From Flavobacteriaceae bacterium PS02336 (GTDB taxonomy: Bacteria > Bacteroidota > Bacteroidia > Flavobacteriales > Flavobacteriaceae), in contig JASCOF010000002.1 in assembly GCA_029960065.1 (NCBI GenBank), positions 868,001-932,000 of the forward strand: a DNA stretch of 64,000 nt, read 5' to 3'. Below the pieces are notes generated by a model. The model was given only the letters and a program-made list of their open reading frames with translations, was not told the origin of the DNA and made no database searches. Shown one piece after another: positions 40,721-49,404 of this stretch (positions are counted from its first letter, which is position 1; the number at the start of each line of letters is the position of its first letter). The position numbers and the translations under genes are program-made.

Positions 40721-41956
40721 ATGATCCTTCGTTTTGTAATTCTATGCGCTCTTTTTTTATTTATTGAGTTCTATTCTTATCAGGCTTTTCGAACTTTAAT
40801 TAAAGTGAGATGGGTTTTAATTAGTTATCAAATTATAAGTGCACTGCTTTTAATTTTTATCATATATTCTTTTTCTCAAGTAGATCGTTCAGTCGGTCAA
40901 ACTAGACAATTTATGTTTACGACAGGTTTGATGCTGTTGGTATATGTGCCTAAAATTGTTTTGACACTAATTATGTTTGGAGAAGACATTTTTAGAATAG
41001 GAGCGAGTATTTTAAACTACTTTGTTTATAATGCTCCGAGAAAAGAAATGATGCCCGATCGTCGAAAGTTTGTGAGTCAAATTGCATTAGGTTTGGCAGC
41101 AATTCCTTTTTTGTCAATAATTTACGGAATATTAGAAGGGAAATATAATTTTAAAGTGATTAAACAGACGGTCTTTTTTCCAGATCTTCCAGATGCTTTT
41201 GATGGCTTTAAAATAACTCAGATTTCAGATGTCCACAGTGGGAGTTTTGATAATCCGGAGAAAATAAATTACGCCATTGATTTAATCAATCAGCAGGAAT
41301 CTGATATTATTTTGTTTACGGGAGATATTGTAAATACGCATGCAAAAGAAATGCATCCTTGGCTGGAAACTTTTAACCGTATTAAAGATTATAAATATGG
41401 AAAGTTTGCAGTTTTAGGAAATCATGATTATGGCGAATATGTGACTTGGCCTTCTGAGAAGGAAAAAGACGAAAATTTTCAGGAGATTAAAAAATTGTAC
41501 GATCAAATTGGTTTTAAGCTTATGCTTAACGAGCATACTTATATTCAAAAAGGCGCTGATAAAATTGCGTTAATTGGGGTAGAAAACTGGGGAGTAAATT
41601 TTAAGAAAGCGGGAGATTTAAATAAAGCATCTGAAAATGTTCATCAAGATGATTTTAAGGTTTTAATGAGTCACGATCCGAGCCATTGGGATGCAGAAAT
41701 AAAAGATCATCCAAAAAACTTCCATCTTACTTTTGCCGGACATACACACGGTATGCAGTTTGGAATTGAAATTCCAGGATATTTCAAATGGAGTCTTGCT
41801 CAATATATTTACAAACAATGGGCCGGATTGTACGAAAATGTCGGAAGATACGTTTATGTTAACCGTGGCTTTGGTTTTCATGCCTATCCAGGACGAGTTG
41901 GTATTATGCCTGAAATAACAGTTATTGAACTAAAAAAAGGCCGTAATGTCGCTTAA
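40721..41956 (+). CDS. Membrane-anchored metallophosphoesterase
   Basis: The 411-residue protein has about four N-terminal membrane segments (residues 1-135) and a C-terminal calcineurin-like domain with all metal motifs: ISDVHSG, FTGDIVN, VLGNHDYGEY, SHDPSHWD and FAGHTHGMQ. Relatives (YkuE-type, LpxH-like) act on nucleotides or lipid pyrophosphates. The four-helix anchor suggests a membrane-lipid substrate, which is inference. It follows the second small-protein unit but is separated by its terminator. A TAAATTTG box at 41971-41978 lies beyond it for the next gene. Confidence 0.92.
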   Translation: MILRFVILCALFLFIEFYSYQAFRTLIKVRWVLISYQIISALLLIFIIYSFSQVDRSVGQTRQFMFTTGLMLLVYVPKIVLTLIMFGEDIFRIGASILNYFVYNAPRKEMMPDRRKFVSQIALGLAAIPFLSIIYGILEGKYNFKVIKQTVFFPDLPDAFDGFKITQISDVHSGSFDNPEKINYAIDLINQQESDIILFTGDIVNTHAKEMHPWLETFNRIKDYKYGKFAVLGNHDYGEYVTWPSEKEKDENFQEIKKLYDQIGFKLMLNEHTYIQKGADKIALIGVENWGVNFKKAGDLNKASENVHQDDFKVLMSHDPSHWDAEIKDHPKNFHLTFAGHTHGMQFGIEIPGYFKWSLAQYIYKQWAGLYENVGRYVYVNRGFGFHAYPGRVGIMPEITVIELKKGRNVA

Positions 41957-41970
41957 TTCGTTAAAAATGC

Positions 41971-41978
41971 TAAATTTG
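41971..41978 (+). promoter_or_regulatory. -7 element of the thioredoxin-like gene
   Basis: TAAATTTG matches TAnnTTTG, 51 bases upstream of the start codon. No clear -33 is seen. Confidence 0.5.
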
Positions 41979-42029
41979 TATTATATTTATTTCTTTTAAT
42001 AGATTTAAAAAACTTAAATTTTTGGTTTT

Positions 42030-42332
42030 ATGTCAAAATTTGGAGAACTAATAAATGCTCAAGTTCCAGTGTTAATTGATTTTTACACAGATTGGAATGA
42101 ATCGTCAGTTTCTATGCATCCTGTTATTAAGGATGTTGCTGCTGCGCTTGGTGATAAAGCTAAAGTAATTAAAATAGATGTAGATAAAAATCAGGAACTT
42201 GCAGAAGCACTTCGTATAAAAGGACTTCCAACATTAATGATTTATAAAGAAGGGCAGATGATCTGGAGACAATCTGGAGAACTTGACGCGAATACTATAA
42301 TTGGAATTGTTCAAGAGCAATTTAACGTTTAA
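42030..42332 (+). CDS. Thioredoxin-fold protein without active-site cysteines
   Basis: The 100-residue protein follows the thioredoxin fold closely: VPVLIDFYTDW, KVIKIDVDKNQELAEALRIKGLPTLMIYKEGQM with the cis-Pro of GLPTL. At the active site, WCGPC is replaced by WNESS (Trp22-Asn23-Glu24-Ser25-Ser26), so both redox cysteines are absent, and the protein contains no cysteine at all. It cannot be a disulfide reductase. It may serve as a structural or binding protein. It is cytoplasmic and a single gene, followed by the convergent deacetylase. Confidence 0.92.
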   Translation: MSKFGELINAQVPVLIDFYTDWNESSVSMHPVIKDVAAALGDKAKVIKIDVDKNQELAEALRIKGLPTLMIYKEGQMIWRQSGELDANTIIGIVQEQFNV

Positions 42333-42358
42333 AAATTACTTCCTTTTTTTGATATTTT

Positions 42359-43000
42359 CTAATGAATAGTATCAAATTTATACCCGTTTTCTTTTAAAAA
42401 ATGCAGTGTTCTAGGTAAAGCAAATCTTAAATTTGGAGAAGCTTTTATACTGTCATGAAAAACAATTACACTTCCTGATTTTACATTTTTTGTAACGTTT
42501 TCTAGACACTTTTCAGGAGTTATACTTTGGTCAAAATCGGCGCTTAAAACATCCCACATAACAATTTTATAGCCTAGTTTTCTTAAGACTTTAGATTGTG
42601 CTTTTTTGATTTTTCCGTAAGGAGGTCTAAATAATAAACGGCGAGGTGCTTTTTCTTGTTCGTCTAAAACTTCTGCGCAGTTTTTTACATTTTCGATATA
42701 TTCATTAGTATGAATTTTCCAGCCATTCACATGATTCATAGTATGATTACCAATAGAATGTCCGTCGATAATTAACTTTTCAAATAAAGCTAAGTTGGCT
42801 TTAATGTTTTTGCCGATGCAGAAAAAAGTAGCTTTTGCATCAAATTTTTTCAATTCAGATAAAACCCAGTCTGTGATTTCTGGAGTTGGGCCATCATCAA
42901 ACGTTAAGTATATTTTCTTTTCGTTGTTGGGAATATCCCAGCAATATTTAGAAAATACCTTTTTGATAAATGAGTTCGTTTTTACCCAATAAAAGCTCAT
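42359..43000 (-). CDS. Polysaccharide deacetylase family protein (CE4)
   Basis: The 213-residue NodB-homology protein has the catalytic motifs in order: TFDDGPTPEITDW (metal Asp-Asp), HSIGNHTMNH (metal histidines), LFRPPYGK (active-site Arg/Pro) and VMWDVLSADF. CE4 enzymes remove acetyl groups from chitin, peptidoglycan or polysaccharide. No signal peptide is evident, so its location is uncertain. It lies downstream of the DUF2723 gene, but a strong terminator stands between them. Confidence 0.93.
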   Translation of the reverse strand: MSFYWVKTNSFIKKVFSKYCWDIPNNEKKIYLTFDDGPTPEITDWVLSELKKFDAKATFFCIGKNIKANLALFEKLIIDGHSIGNHTMNHVNGWKIHTNEYIENVKNCAEVLDEQEKAPRRLLFRPPYGKIKKAQSKVLRKLGYKIVMWDVLSADFDQSITPEKCLENVTKNVKSGSVIVFHDSIKASPNLRFALPRTLHFLKENGYKFDTIH

Positions 43001-43031
43001 CTTGAATTGAATTTACAGTGTATGTAAAATT

Positions 43032-43073
43032 AAAAAATGCAGCGCTATTTATCAAACAGCGCTGCATTTTTTT
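43032..43073 (-). terminator. Terminator of the DUF2723 gene
   Basis: AAAAAATGCAGCGCTATTTATCAAACAGCGCTGCATTTTTTT: an 11-bp GC-containing stem with T runs on both strands, directly after the gene ending at 43099. Confidence 0.92.
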
Positions 43074-43098
43074 AATTGTTAAGATTTTCGTATATTAA

Positions 43099-46000
43099 CT
43101 ATTCTTTTTCACGCCCAAAACGTTCAAAAACATTTACATAAGTGTTAAATGTTGTTTTGTGCTGGTTGTAAAAAACAGTGTCTTTATTGTCCTGCATTAC
43201 ATGTAATAAACTTCTGTAACGTTCAATATCTGTAATAATATCTACAGCTAAATCAGTTTGGTCAGAAGGAGTTAGTGTACTGTAATAGTTTAGGTTCTCC
43301 TTGTATTTTTGAACCAATTTATTTAGAAGATCTTGTGCTTTAGCTTTTTCTCCTACTTTGTAATAACCATCGGCAAAAGGTTCAACTAAAGAGTAGTATC
43401 CAAATTTGTCTAAAGGCATTTTGGTTACAGCTAAGTTGATCACATTTTTAGCTTTTTCAATTTTACCTTCTTCAATAAGCTGATTCATTAATCTAGAAAG
43501 ATTGGTACGGTATGTAATACTGTTTCTTCTTGTTTCAGGGTCATGATAAATGTTTCCATTGCTATTTCCCCAATCCCATTTCATAACGATATCATAAGTT
43601 TTATCTGCGTCTATTTGTCCCATGTCTAGTGGTCCGCCATCTTTAGAAGGGGTATTTTTTATTGGAACCAGTTTATAAACCATTCCGTCCAATTGCAGAT
43701 AATCTTTCAGCCATAAATAATCTTCATCATCAAATGCACCGCCGCTAAAATAAATTGGTCTTTTCCAATTGTTATTCGCTAAGATGTCCAGCATCATTAA
43801 ACGATTTTTGTACAACGCGCTTCCTTTGATATTAATATCTAAGTAAGGAACAATAGAGTCGTTATATTTAGGATTAACTACTTTGTTTTTAATGATTGCA
43901 TCCTTGTCAACATTTACCCTAATTTTATTAGTCGGGTAAAAGTGAATTGTTTGTCCGTTTTGTAAACCAACGGTTGATTTAGGATTTTTTATAAAATCAA
44001 TAAAATCCTTAATATTCCAACGAGTATCAATTTTCTGAATGTAAACCGTGTAGTCTAATCTATCACCAACATATTGATCGTGTGTAAAAGAAATAGGAAG
44101 CGGATCAGATTCGTATGCTTTGGCTTTCATTTGATCAATGTACCAATCAGTCATAAACAAACTTGTATTTACGATTTTAACATCGGTTCTAAAATGCTCA
44201 ATTTCCTGAGCGTACCAAAGAGGAAAAGTGTCATTATCTCCAATAGTAAATAAAATGGCATCTTTATCGCAAGAACTTAAATATGCTTTAGCCATTGCTA
44301 CAGCAGTATATCTTCCAGATCTGTCGTGATCATCCCAGTTTTGAGCGGCCATTAAAACTGGCGCTGCTAATAAGCTTGCTGCTATGATAACAGGCCCTGC
44401 AATTTTTGGAGCCAGATATTTTTGAATGCTTTCGTAGAGCGAATAAACTCCAAATCCAATCCAGATTGCAAAAACATAAAAAGATCCTACAAGTGCATAA
44501 TCTCTTTCACGAGGTTCAAAAGGTCTTTCATTCAAATATATTTTCAATGCAATTCCTGTAAATAAAAATAAAGCTAAAAGCACATAGAAGCTTTTTAAAT
44601 CTTTATTCGCATGATACATTAAACCAATTAAACCTAATATAAATGGAAGGAAATAATAAGCATTACGTCCTTTATTATTCAATACATCTGAAGGCAGATT
44701 GTCTTGTGATCCTAAATGAACAGAATCTAAAGCTTTAATGCCGCTGATCCAGTTTCCGTCTAAGTTGTCATACTTACCCTGAACATCATTCTGGCGTCCA
44801 ACAAAGTTCCACATCAAATATCTCCAATACATGTATCCGAATTGGTATTCAAACATAAAACTAAAATTGTCGGCTGTAGACGGTTTTTCAACTAATAAGT
44901 ATTTACCATAACTTCTTAAGAATTTTACATAACCTTCATTGTCAATTTGCTTTTGAGCATAAGCATGTCTAAATTCAGAAACTGTTTTTTCAACTTCATT
45001 TCTTAATTGAGCGGTTGCTTTATTGTATTCATCTTCGCTCAACTGGCTTGCATCGATTCCGTATTCAGCCAAATCCTCATCATAACTATGATTTGGATCA
45101 ATTCTGAATTTAGGAGGATTTGTAAAGTTGATGTAGTTTTGAATATGAGGAGTGTCTGTACTCCACATTCTTGGAAGAACTGCCTTCTGATTATCATCAG
45201 AATTTTGTTCTGCATTTTTATAATTATTGGTAATAATGTATTTACCTGTTTTATAATCTCTTTCGTAGTTTGGTTTTTTATCTAAATAAGGTGTTTTAGC
45301 ATCAAGACCAGAAAAAAGTTCGGTGTATTGAGGTCCGTAAAACAATGGATTTACACCATATTGCTCACGATTATAATAAGCCAAAACCTCAGTAGCATCC
45401 GATGGCTTGTTCTCATTAATAACAGTATTAGCATTTGCACGAACTGGAAGCATCAGCCAAGTTGAGAAACCAATCAAGATAAATAAAACACATAATATAA
45501 TAGTGTTGTAAAATATTAGGCCTTTTTGTTTGGTGAATTTTAATCCAAAATAAAAGAATGCAATAAATACAAGTGCTACAAATATGGTTCCGGAGTTAAA
45601 TGGAAGTCCCATGCTGTTTACCATGAAAATTTCGGTTTTTCCGAAGAATGCCATAGTTAATGGAAGAAGTAATTTAAAAATAAATAATAAGATTCCGATA
45701 ACTACTACATTCGCAATAAGAAAATTTTTGATGGTAACTTTTTCATAGTGTTTGAAATAGTATAAAAAACCAATTGAAGGAATAGTTAAAAGAGCCATGA
45801 AGTGAACACCAAATGAAAGTCCGATAACTAAAGAGATAATCAAAAGCCATTTGTTTCCTTTTGGCTTGTCCATGTCTTGTTCCCATCTTAAACCAAGCCA
45901 GAAAAGTAATGCAATTAATAAAGATGCCATAGCATAAACTTCAGCTTCTACAGCATTAAACCAGAAGCTGTCAGAGAATGTATAAGCTAAAGCTCCAACA

Positions 46001-46377
46001 AAAGAGCTTCCTAAAATAACAATTGAATTATTTTGGTCAATGGGAGCAAAGCGAGCCACAATCTTTTTTAAGATCATAGAAGAAGACCAGAACATAAATA
46101 ATATGGTAAATGCGCTAGAGAAAACAGACATCATGTTAACCATTAGAGCCACATGCTGAGCATCTATTGCAAACATTGCAAAAAATGCGCCCATCATTTG
46201 GAAAAGTGGAGCTCCCGGTGGGTGGCCTACTTCAAGTTTGGCTGCGGTAGCAATGTATTCTCCGCAATCCCAAAAGCTCATTGTAGGTTCAACAGTTAAT
46301 GTGTAAGTAATTAAAGCGATTGCAAATGCAAACCAACCAATAATTGTATTCCATTTATTGAAATTGAATTGTGCCAT
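43099..46377 (-). CDS. DUF2723 multi-pass membrane protein, putative O-mannosyltransferase
   Basis: The 1092-residue integral membrane protein has about eleven membrane segments in residues 15-680, beginning ALITYTLTVEPTMSFWDCGEYIATAAKLEVGHPPGAPLF. The luminal-side acidic motif FWDCGE and HPPGAPL correspond to the catalytic region of GT-C glycosyltransferases. Its C-terminal part has TPR-like helices. DUF2723 includes human TMEM260, an O-mannosyltransferase, so protein O-glycosylation in the periplasm is the most likely role. This fits the known O-glycosylation of Bacteroidota exported proteins. Donor and targets are not shown here. Confidence 0.9.
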   Translation of the reverse strand: MAQFNFNKWNTIIGWFAFAIALITYTLTVEPTMSFWDCGEYIATAAKLEVGHPPGAPLFQMMGAFFAMFAIDAQHVALMVNMMSVFSSAFTILFMFWSSSMILKKIVARFAPIDQNNSIVILGSSFVGALAYTFSDSFWFNAVEAEVYAMASLLIALLFWLGLRWEQDMDKPKGNKWLLIISLVIGLSFGVHFMALLTIPSIGFLYYFKHYEKVTIKNFLIANVVVIGILLFIFKLLLPLTMAFFGKTEIFMVNSMGLPFNSGTIFVALVFIAFFYFGLKFTKQKGLIFYNTIILCVLFILIGFSTWLMLPVRANANTVINENKPSDATEVLAYYNREQYGVNPLFYGPQYTELFSGLDAKTPYLDKKPNYERDYKTGKYIITNNYKNAEQNSDDNQKAVLPRMWSTDTPHIQNYINFTNPPKFRIDPNHSYDEDLAEYGIDASQLSEDEYNKATAQLRNEVEKTVSEFRHAYAQKQIDNEGYVKFLRSYGKYLLVEKPSTADNFSFMFEYQFGYMYWRYLMWNFVGRQNDVQGKYDNLDGNWISGIKALDSVHLGSQDNLPSDVLNNKGRNAYYFLPFILGLIGLMYHANKDLKSFYVLLALFLFTGIALKIYLNERPFEPRERDYALVGSFYVFAIWIGFGVYSLYESIQKYLAPKIAGPVIIAASLLAAPVLMAAQNWDDHDRSGRYTAVAMAKAYLSSCDKDAILFTIGDNDTFPLWYAQEIEHFRTDVKIVNTSLFMTDWYIDQMKAKAYESDPLPISFTHDQYVGDRLDYTVYIQKIDTRWNIKDFIDFIKNPKSTVGLQNGQTIHFYPTNKIRVNVDKDAIIKNKVVNPKYNDSIVPYLDINIKGSALYKNRLMMLDILANNNWKRPIYFSGGAFDDEDYLWLKDYLQLDGMVYKLVPIKNTPSKDGGPLDMGQIDADKTYDIVMKWDWGNSNGNIYHDPETRRNSITYRTNLSRLMNQLIEEGKIEKAKNVINLAVTKMPLDKFGYYSLVEPFADGYYKVGEKAKAQDLLNKLVQKYKENLNYYSTLTPSDQTDLAVDIITDIERYRSLLHVMQDNKDTVFYNQHKTTFNTYVNVFERFGREKE

Positions 46378-46571
46378 ATTTAGGTGTTAAAAATTTGAAA
46401 GTTTTCTATCCTACAAAGAAAATGTTTTTTTATGTAAAGAATAGAGCATTAACAAAAAATTCTATAAAACTATCTGGATGTGGTAATTTATTGTGTATGA
46501 ACTGTTTTGGAAGTTGAAGGAAATTTTAAAGTGAAAAAAAACATAAAAAAAAGATTTTTTTGCTTAAAAAG

Positions 46572-46602
46572 TTTGCACAAACTAAATAAAGCCTTAAATT
46601 TG
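46572..46602 (+). promoter_or_regulatory. Promoter of the first tRNA-Gln
   Basis: TTTG at 46572-46575 and TAAATTTG at 46595-46602, spacer 19 bp. The second tRNA copy has the same arrangement. Confidence 0.7.
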
Positions 46603-46622
46603 CACTCGCTTTAGAGCACTGC

Positions 46623-46693
46623 TGGTCTATGGTGTAATGGTAACACTACGGTTTTTGGTGCCGTCTTTCTAGGTTCGAGTCCTAGTAGACCAA
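46623..46693 (+). tRNA. tRNA-Gln (anticodon TTG)
   Basis: The cloverleaf is complete: acceptor TGGTCTA/TAGACCA, D stem GTG/CAC, anticodon stem ACGGT/GCCGT with loop TTTTGGT (anticodon TTG, reading CAA), T stem CTAGG/CCTAG with loop TTCGAGT, discriminator A. CCA is not encoded. It has its own promoter and a terminator just after it, and is repeated 179 bases downstream. Confidence 0.96.
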
Positions 46694-46696
46694 CAG

Positions 46697-46727
46697 AAAA
46701 GCCTCTCAGAAATGAGAGGCTTTTTTT
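46697..46727 (+). terminator. Terminator of the first tRNA-Gln
   Basis: AAAGCCTCTCA-GAAA-TGAGAGGCTTTTTTT begins four bases after the tRNA. A closely related hairpin follows the second copy. Confidence 0.92.
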
Positions 46728-46750
46728 ATCTAAAAAAGTTTCTTTAAAAA

Positions 46751-46781
46751 TTTGCATAAATTAAATAAAGTTTTAATTTTG
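46751..46781 (+). promoter_or_regulatory. Promoter of the second tRNA-Gln
   Basis: TTTG at 46751-46754 and TAATTTTG at 46774-46781, spacer 19 bp, are diverged copies of the first tRNA's boxes. Confidence 0.7.
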
Positions 46782-46801
46782 CACCCGCTTAACCGCACTG
46801 C

Positions 46802-46872
46802 TGGTCTATGGTGTAATGGTAACACTACGGTTTTTGGTGCCGTCTTTCTAGGTTCGAGTCCTAGTAGACCAA
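46802..46872 (+). tRNA. tRNA-Gln (anticodon TTG), second copy
   Basis: All 71 tRNA bases match the first copy exactly, from acceptor TGGTCTA to discriminator A. The surrounding promoter has diverged but the tRNA has not, as expected under selection. Confidence 0.96.
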
Positions 46873-46875
46873 CAT

Positions 46876-46907
46876 AAAAAGCTTCTCAGAAATGAGAGGC
46901 TTTTTTT
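46876..46907 (+). terminator. Terminator of the second tRNA-Gln
   Basis: AAAAAGCTTCTCA-GAAA-TGAGAGGCTTTTTTT; one stem base differs from the first copy, giving a G-T pair. Confidence 0.9.
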
Positions 46908-46933
46908 ATGTCATAAATTGAAGTATTAAATTA

Positions 46934-47737
46934 TCAGTGTTTTAAAGAAGAAGGAACAACTCCGAATTTCTTTTTAAATGAAAAAGAAAAGTGTGAAAGG
47001 TCTTCAAAACCAACTCCTATATATACTTCAGATGGCGGACTTCCTTGTTTGATTAAATAATAAGCTTCCTGAAGTCTTTTGTTTAATAGCCATTTTCCGG
47101 GTGTTTCTTGAAAAATTTTCTGAAAATCTCTTTTAAAAGTTGCTAAACTTCTTCCTGTGAGATACGCAAAACGTTGCATTTGAACATTAAAATGGAAATT
47201 TTTATTCATAAACGCTTCCAGATCAATTTTGCCGGGTTCGTTAAAATCGAATAAAATATCTTTTAGTTCTGGATTGATTTTGAGTAAAAGATGAACGGCT
47301 TCTTTAATTTTTAAATTAAATAACATTTCATTGTTTTCCTGTTCGACTTCAAGATATGATAGTAAGGATTCCATGAAGGATTGGTAAAGTGGATTTGGGG
47401 TTACTGAAAACATAGCTTCGGAATCTACTTTTTTGCTCGGTGTGTAATCGTATTCTCGGCTAATTTCGCGTAAAATCTCCTGATCTAAAAAAAGAGAAAT
47501 AGTTTTAAATTCTCCTCCTTCTGGTGGAATTTTGGTGAACTTTGCCAGATGATTTCTTCTGCTAAACCGAAAATCTCCTGGTTTTGAATGAAAAGTAATT
47601 TTATTATCCGAAGCAATCATTTCGCCAGAAATCTGATAGCTGAAAACATGCTCGGGTATAAAATGTTCACCTTCTCGACTTCGCGAATAATAACACGAAT
47701 AAAGAATTTTGGGTTTTATATTGGTTTTTGAATTCAT
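46934..47737 (-). CDS. AraC family transcriptional regulator
   Basis: The 267-residue regulator has an N-terminal sensing domain of about 160 residues and a C-terminal double helix-turn-helix (MQRFAYLTGRSLATFKRDFQKIFQETPGKWLLNKRLQEAYYLI, GVGFEDLSHFSFSFKKKFGVVPSSL). The ligand is unknown. It lies 63 bases downstream of the aldehyde dehydrogenase gene on the same strand, which suggests that gene is its target or part of its operon. Confidence 0.93.
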   Translation of the reverse strand: MNSKTNIKPKILYSCYYSRSREGEHFIPEHVFSYQISGEMIASDNKITFHSKPGDFRFSRRNHLAKFTKIPPEGGEFKTISLFLDQEILREISREYDYTPSKKVDSEAMFSVTPNPLYQSFMESLLSYLEVEQENNEMLFNLKIKEAVHLLLKINPELKDILFDFNEPGKIDLEAFMNKNFHFNVQMQRFAYLTGRSLATFKRDFQKIFQETPGKWLLNKRLQEAYYLIKQGSPPSEVYIGVGFEDLSHFSFSFKKKFGVVPSSLKH

Positions 47738-47755
47738 ATGATAAAGTTACTAAAA

Positions 47756-47793
47756 GATCTGGAAAGTCTTTTTGGTAAAAGATATCCAGATCT
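47756..47793 (-). other. 9-bp inverted repeat between aldehyde dehydrogenase and araC-type gene
   Basis: AGATCTGGA and TCCAGATCT are separated by 20 bases. On the minus strand the second arm is followed by TTTTAG, so it could be a weak terminator after the dehydrogenase. Alternatively it is an operator for the AraC-type protein. Confidence 0.4.
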
Positions 47794-47799
47794 GTAGAT

Positions 47800-49221
47800 T
47801 TATTTCTGTTGGATTAATGCTTTAGGTTCGAGGTAAGCTTCAAGTCCTAGAACTCCAAATTCACGTCCAATGCCAGATTGTTTGAATCCTCCAAAAGGAG
47901 CCATTGGGTCGTGTCCGATTCCGTTTATTTGAACTCTTCCGGCATTAATTTGAGAAGCGACACGATGCGCTCTTTCGTGATTAGAGGAACTTATGTAAGC
48001 TTGTAATCCGTATGTGGTGTCATTAGCAATTTCGATTGCTTCTTCTTCTGTTTTGTAGGTGATAATCGATAAAACTGGCCCGAATATTTCTTCTTGAGCA
48101 ATTCGCATTTTGTTGTGTACATTAATAAAAACAGTGGGTTTTACGAAATTTCCTTTTTCTAATCCTTCAGGTTTTCCTAATCCGCCGGTTAAAATTTCTG
48201 CACCTTCATTAATTCCGATTTGAATGTAATCCTGAACACGATTGAATTGTTTTGTGCTCACCATTGGACCGACAGCTGTATTTGGTTTTTTAGGGTCTCC
48301 AACAATTGTATTTGCAATGACTTCTTTGATTATGAGTTTGGTTTCTTCTAATTTGCTTTCGGGAATCAATAATCTTGTTCCTGCGATACAAGCTTGACCG
48401 CTGTTCATGAATGCGGCGATTACTGCCAATGGAATTGCTTTTGAGAAGTCGGCATCATCTAATATAATGTTTGGAGATTTTCCGCCAAGCTCAAGTGTAA
48501 CGCGTTTCATTGTGTTTACTGCTTCTTTTGCAATAATTTTTCCAACAGTTGTAGATCCGGTAAAAGAGATTTTAGCAATATCTGGATTTCGGCTAATTTC
48601 TGCGCCAACTGTTTCGCCAAGTCCATTAACAATATTAAAAACGCCTTTTGGAAGATTTGCTTCATGAAGGCACTCGGTAATTAATTGTGTTTGCTGTGCA
48701 CTCATTTCGCTTGGCTTAATTACTACTGTGCATCCTGCTGCAATTGCGGTTGAAAGTTTGCTGCAGATGAAGCCGTTGCTGGAATTCCATGGAATAATAA
48801 TTCCGACAACGCCAATTGGTGTCATTTGGACTTCGGATTCTCCCATTGTTTTAGTAAAATCATAAGTTTTTAGTAATTGAATTGCTGAGTCGAAACTCTT
48901 TTGCATGTAAATGAAGCTTGTAGAAGCAAATTGAAATGTTCCTCCGTATTCTTCTGTGACTACGTTTATGAATTCGTCTTTTCTTTTTTCAATTGCATTT
49001 TTAATGTTTTCAAGATGTTGGATTCTTTCTGTGATAGTAGTTTTGGAAAAGGTTTTAAAAGCGATTTTGGCTGCGTTAATTGCATTTTGTGTGTCTTCGC
49101 TGTTTCCTAAAAGTACTTTTCCGAGTTTTTCATTTGTTGTTGGACTAATAAGATCGAAAAATTCTGTTCCTTTTGGAGTTACAAATTCTCCATTAATATA
49201 AATTTTGTCTATTGTTTTCAT
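47800..49221 (-). CDS. NAD(P)-dependent aldehyde dehydrogenase
   Basis: The 473-residue cytoplasmic enzyme oxidises an aldehyde to the acid. It has the cofactor site IIPWNSSNGFICSKLSTAIAAGCTVVIKPSE, FTGSTTVGK, catalytic Glu in ELGGKSPNIILDDAD, catalytic Cys in SGQACIAGTRLLIP (about residue 280) and QEEIFGPVLSII. The Asn replacing the usual Phe/Ser after PWN is the normal oxyanion Asn (PWNSS). Substrate is unknown. It probably shares regulation with the AraC-type gene downstream. Confidence 0.95.
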   Translation of the reverse strand: MKTIDKIYINGEFVTPKGTEFFDLISPTTNEKLGKVLLGNSEDTQNAINAAKIAFKTFSKTTITERIQHLENIKNAIEKRKDEFINVVTEEYGGTFQFASTSFIYMQKSFDSAIQLLKTYDFTKTMGESEVQMTPIGVVGIIIPWNSSNGFICSKLSTAIAAGCTVVIKPSEMSAQQTQLITECLHEANLPKGVFNIVNGLGETVGAEISRNPDIAKISFTGSTTVGKIIAKEAVNTMKRVTLELGGKSPNIILDDADFSKAIPLAVIAAFMNSGQACIAGTRLLIPESKLEETKLIIKEVIANTIVGDPKKPNTAVGPMVSTKQFNRVQDYIQIGINEGAEILTGGLGKPEGLEKGNFVKPTVFINVHNKMRIAQEEIFGPVLSIITYKTEEEAIEIANDTTYGLQAYISSSNHERAHRVASQINAGRVQINGIGHDPMAPFGGFKQSGIGREFGVLGLEAYLEPKALIQQK

Positions 49222-49353
49222 AATATATGTTTTAATGAATTTTATTTGACAAATTTCTTTATAAATTGAAATTGTAACTTTGTTCTGAAGCTCAAATTAG
49301 CTTTGTTGTAAAGCTCATTTTGAAGTTCTGGCTTTTGCTTTTTTTAAAGACAT

Positions 49354-49383
49354 AAAAAAAGCTTCTCACCCGAGAAGCTTTTT
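49354..49383 (-). terminator. Terminator of the universal stress gene
   Basis: AAAAAGCTTCTC-ACCC-GAGAAGCTTTTT; on the minus strand a T run follows the stem, 20 bases after the gene ending at 49405. The rest of the 183-bp spacer holds only the aldehyde dehydrogenase upstream region. Confidence 0.9.
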
Positions 49384-49404
49384 GGTATCTGAAAATTACG
49401 TTCT

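Noticed and set aside
42030..42332. Redox-active thioredoxin
   Set aside because: The CxxC motif is WNESS and the protein has no cysteine.
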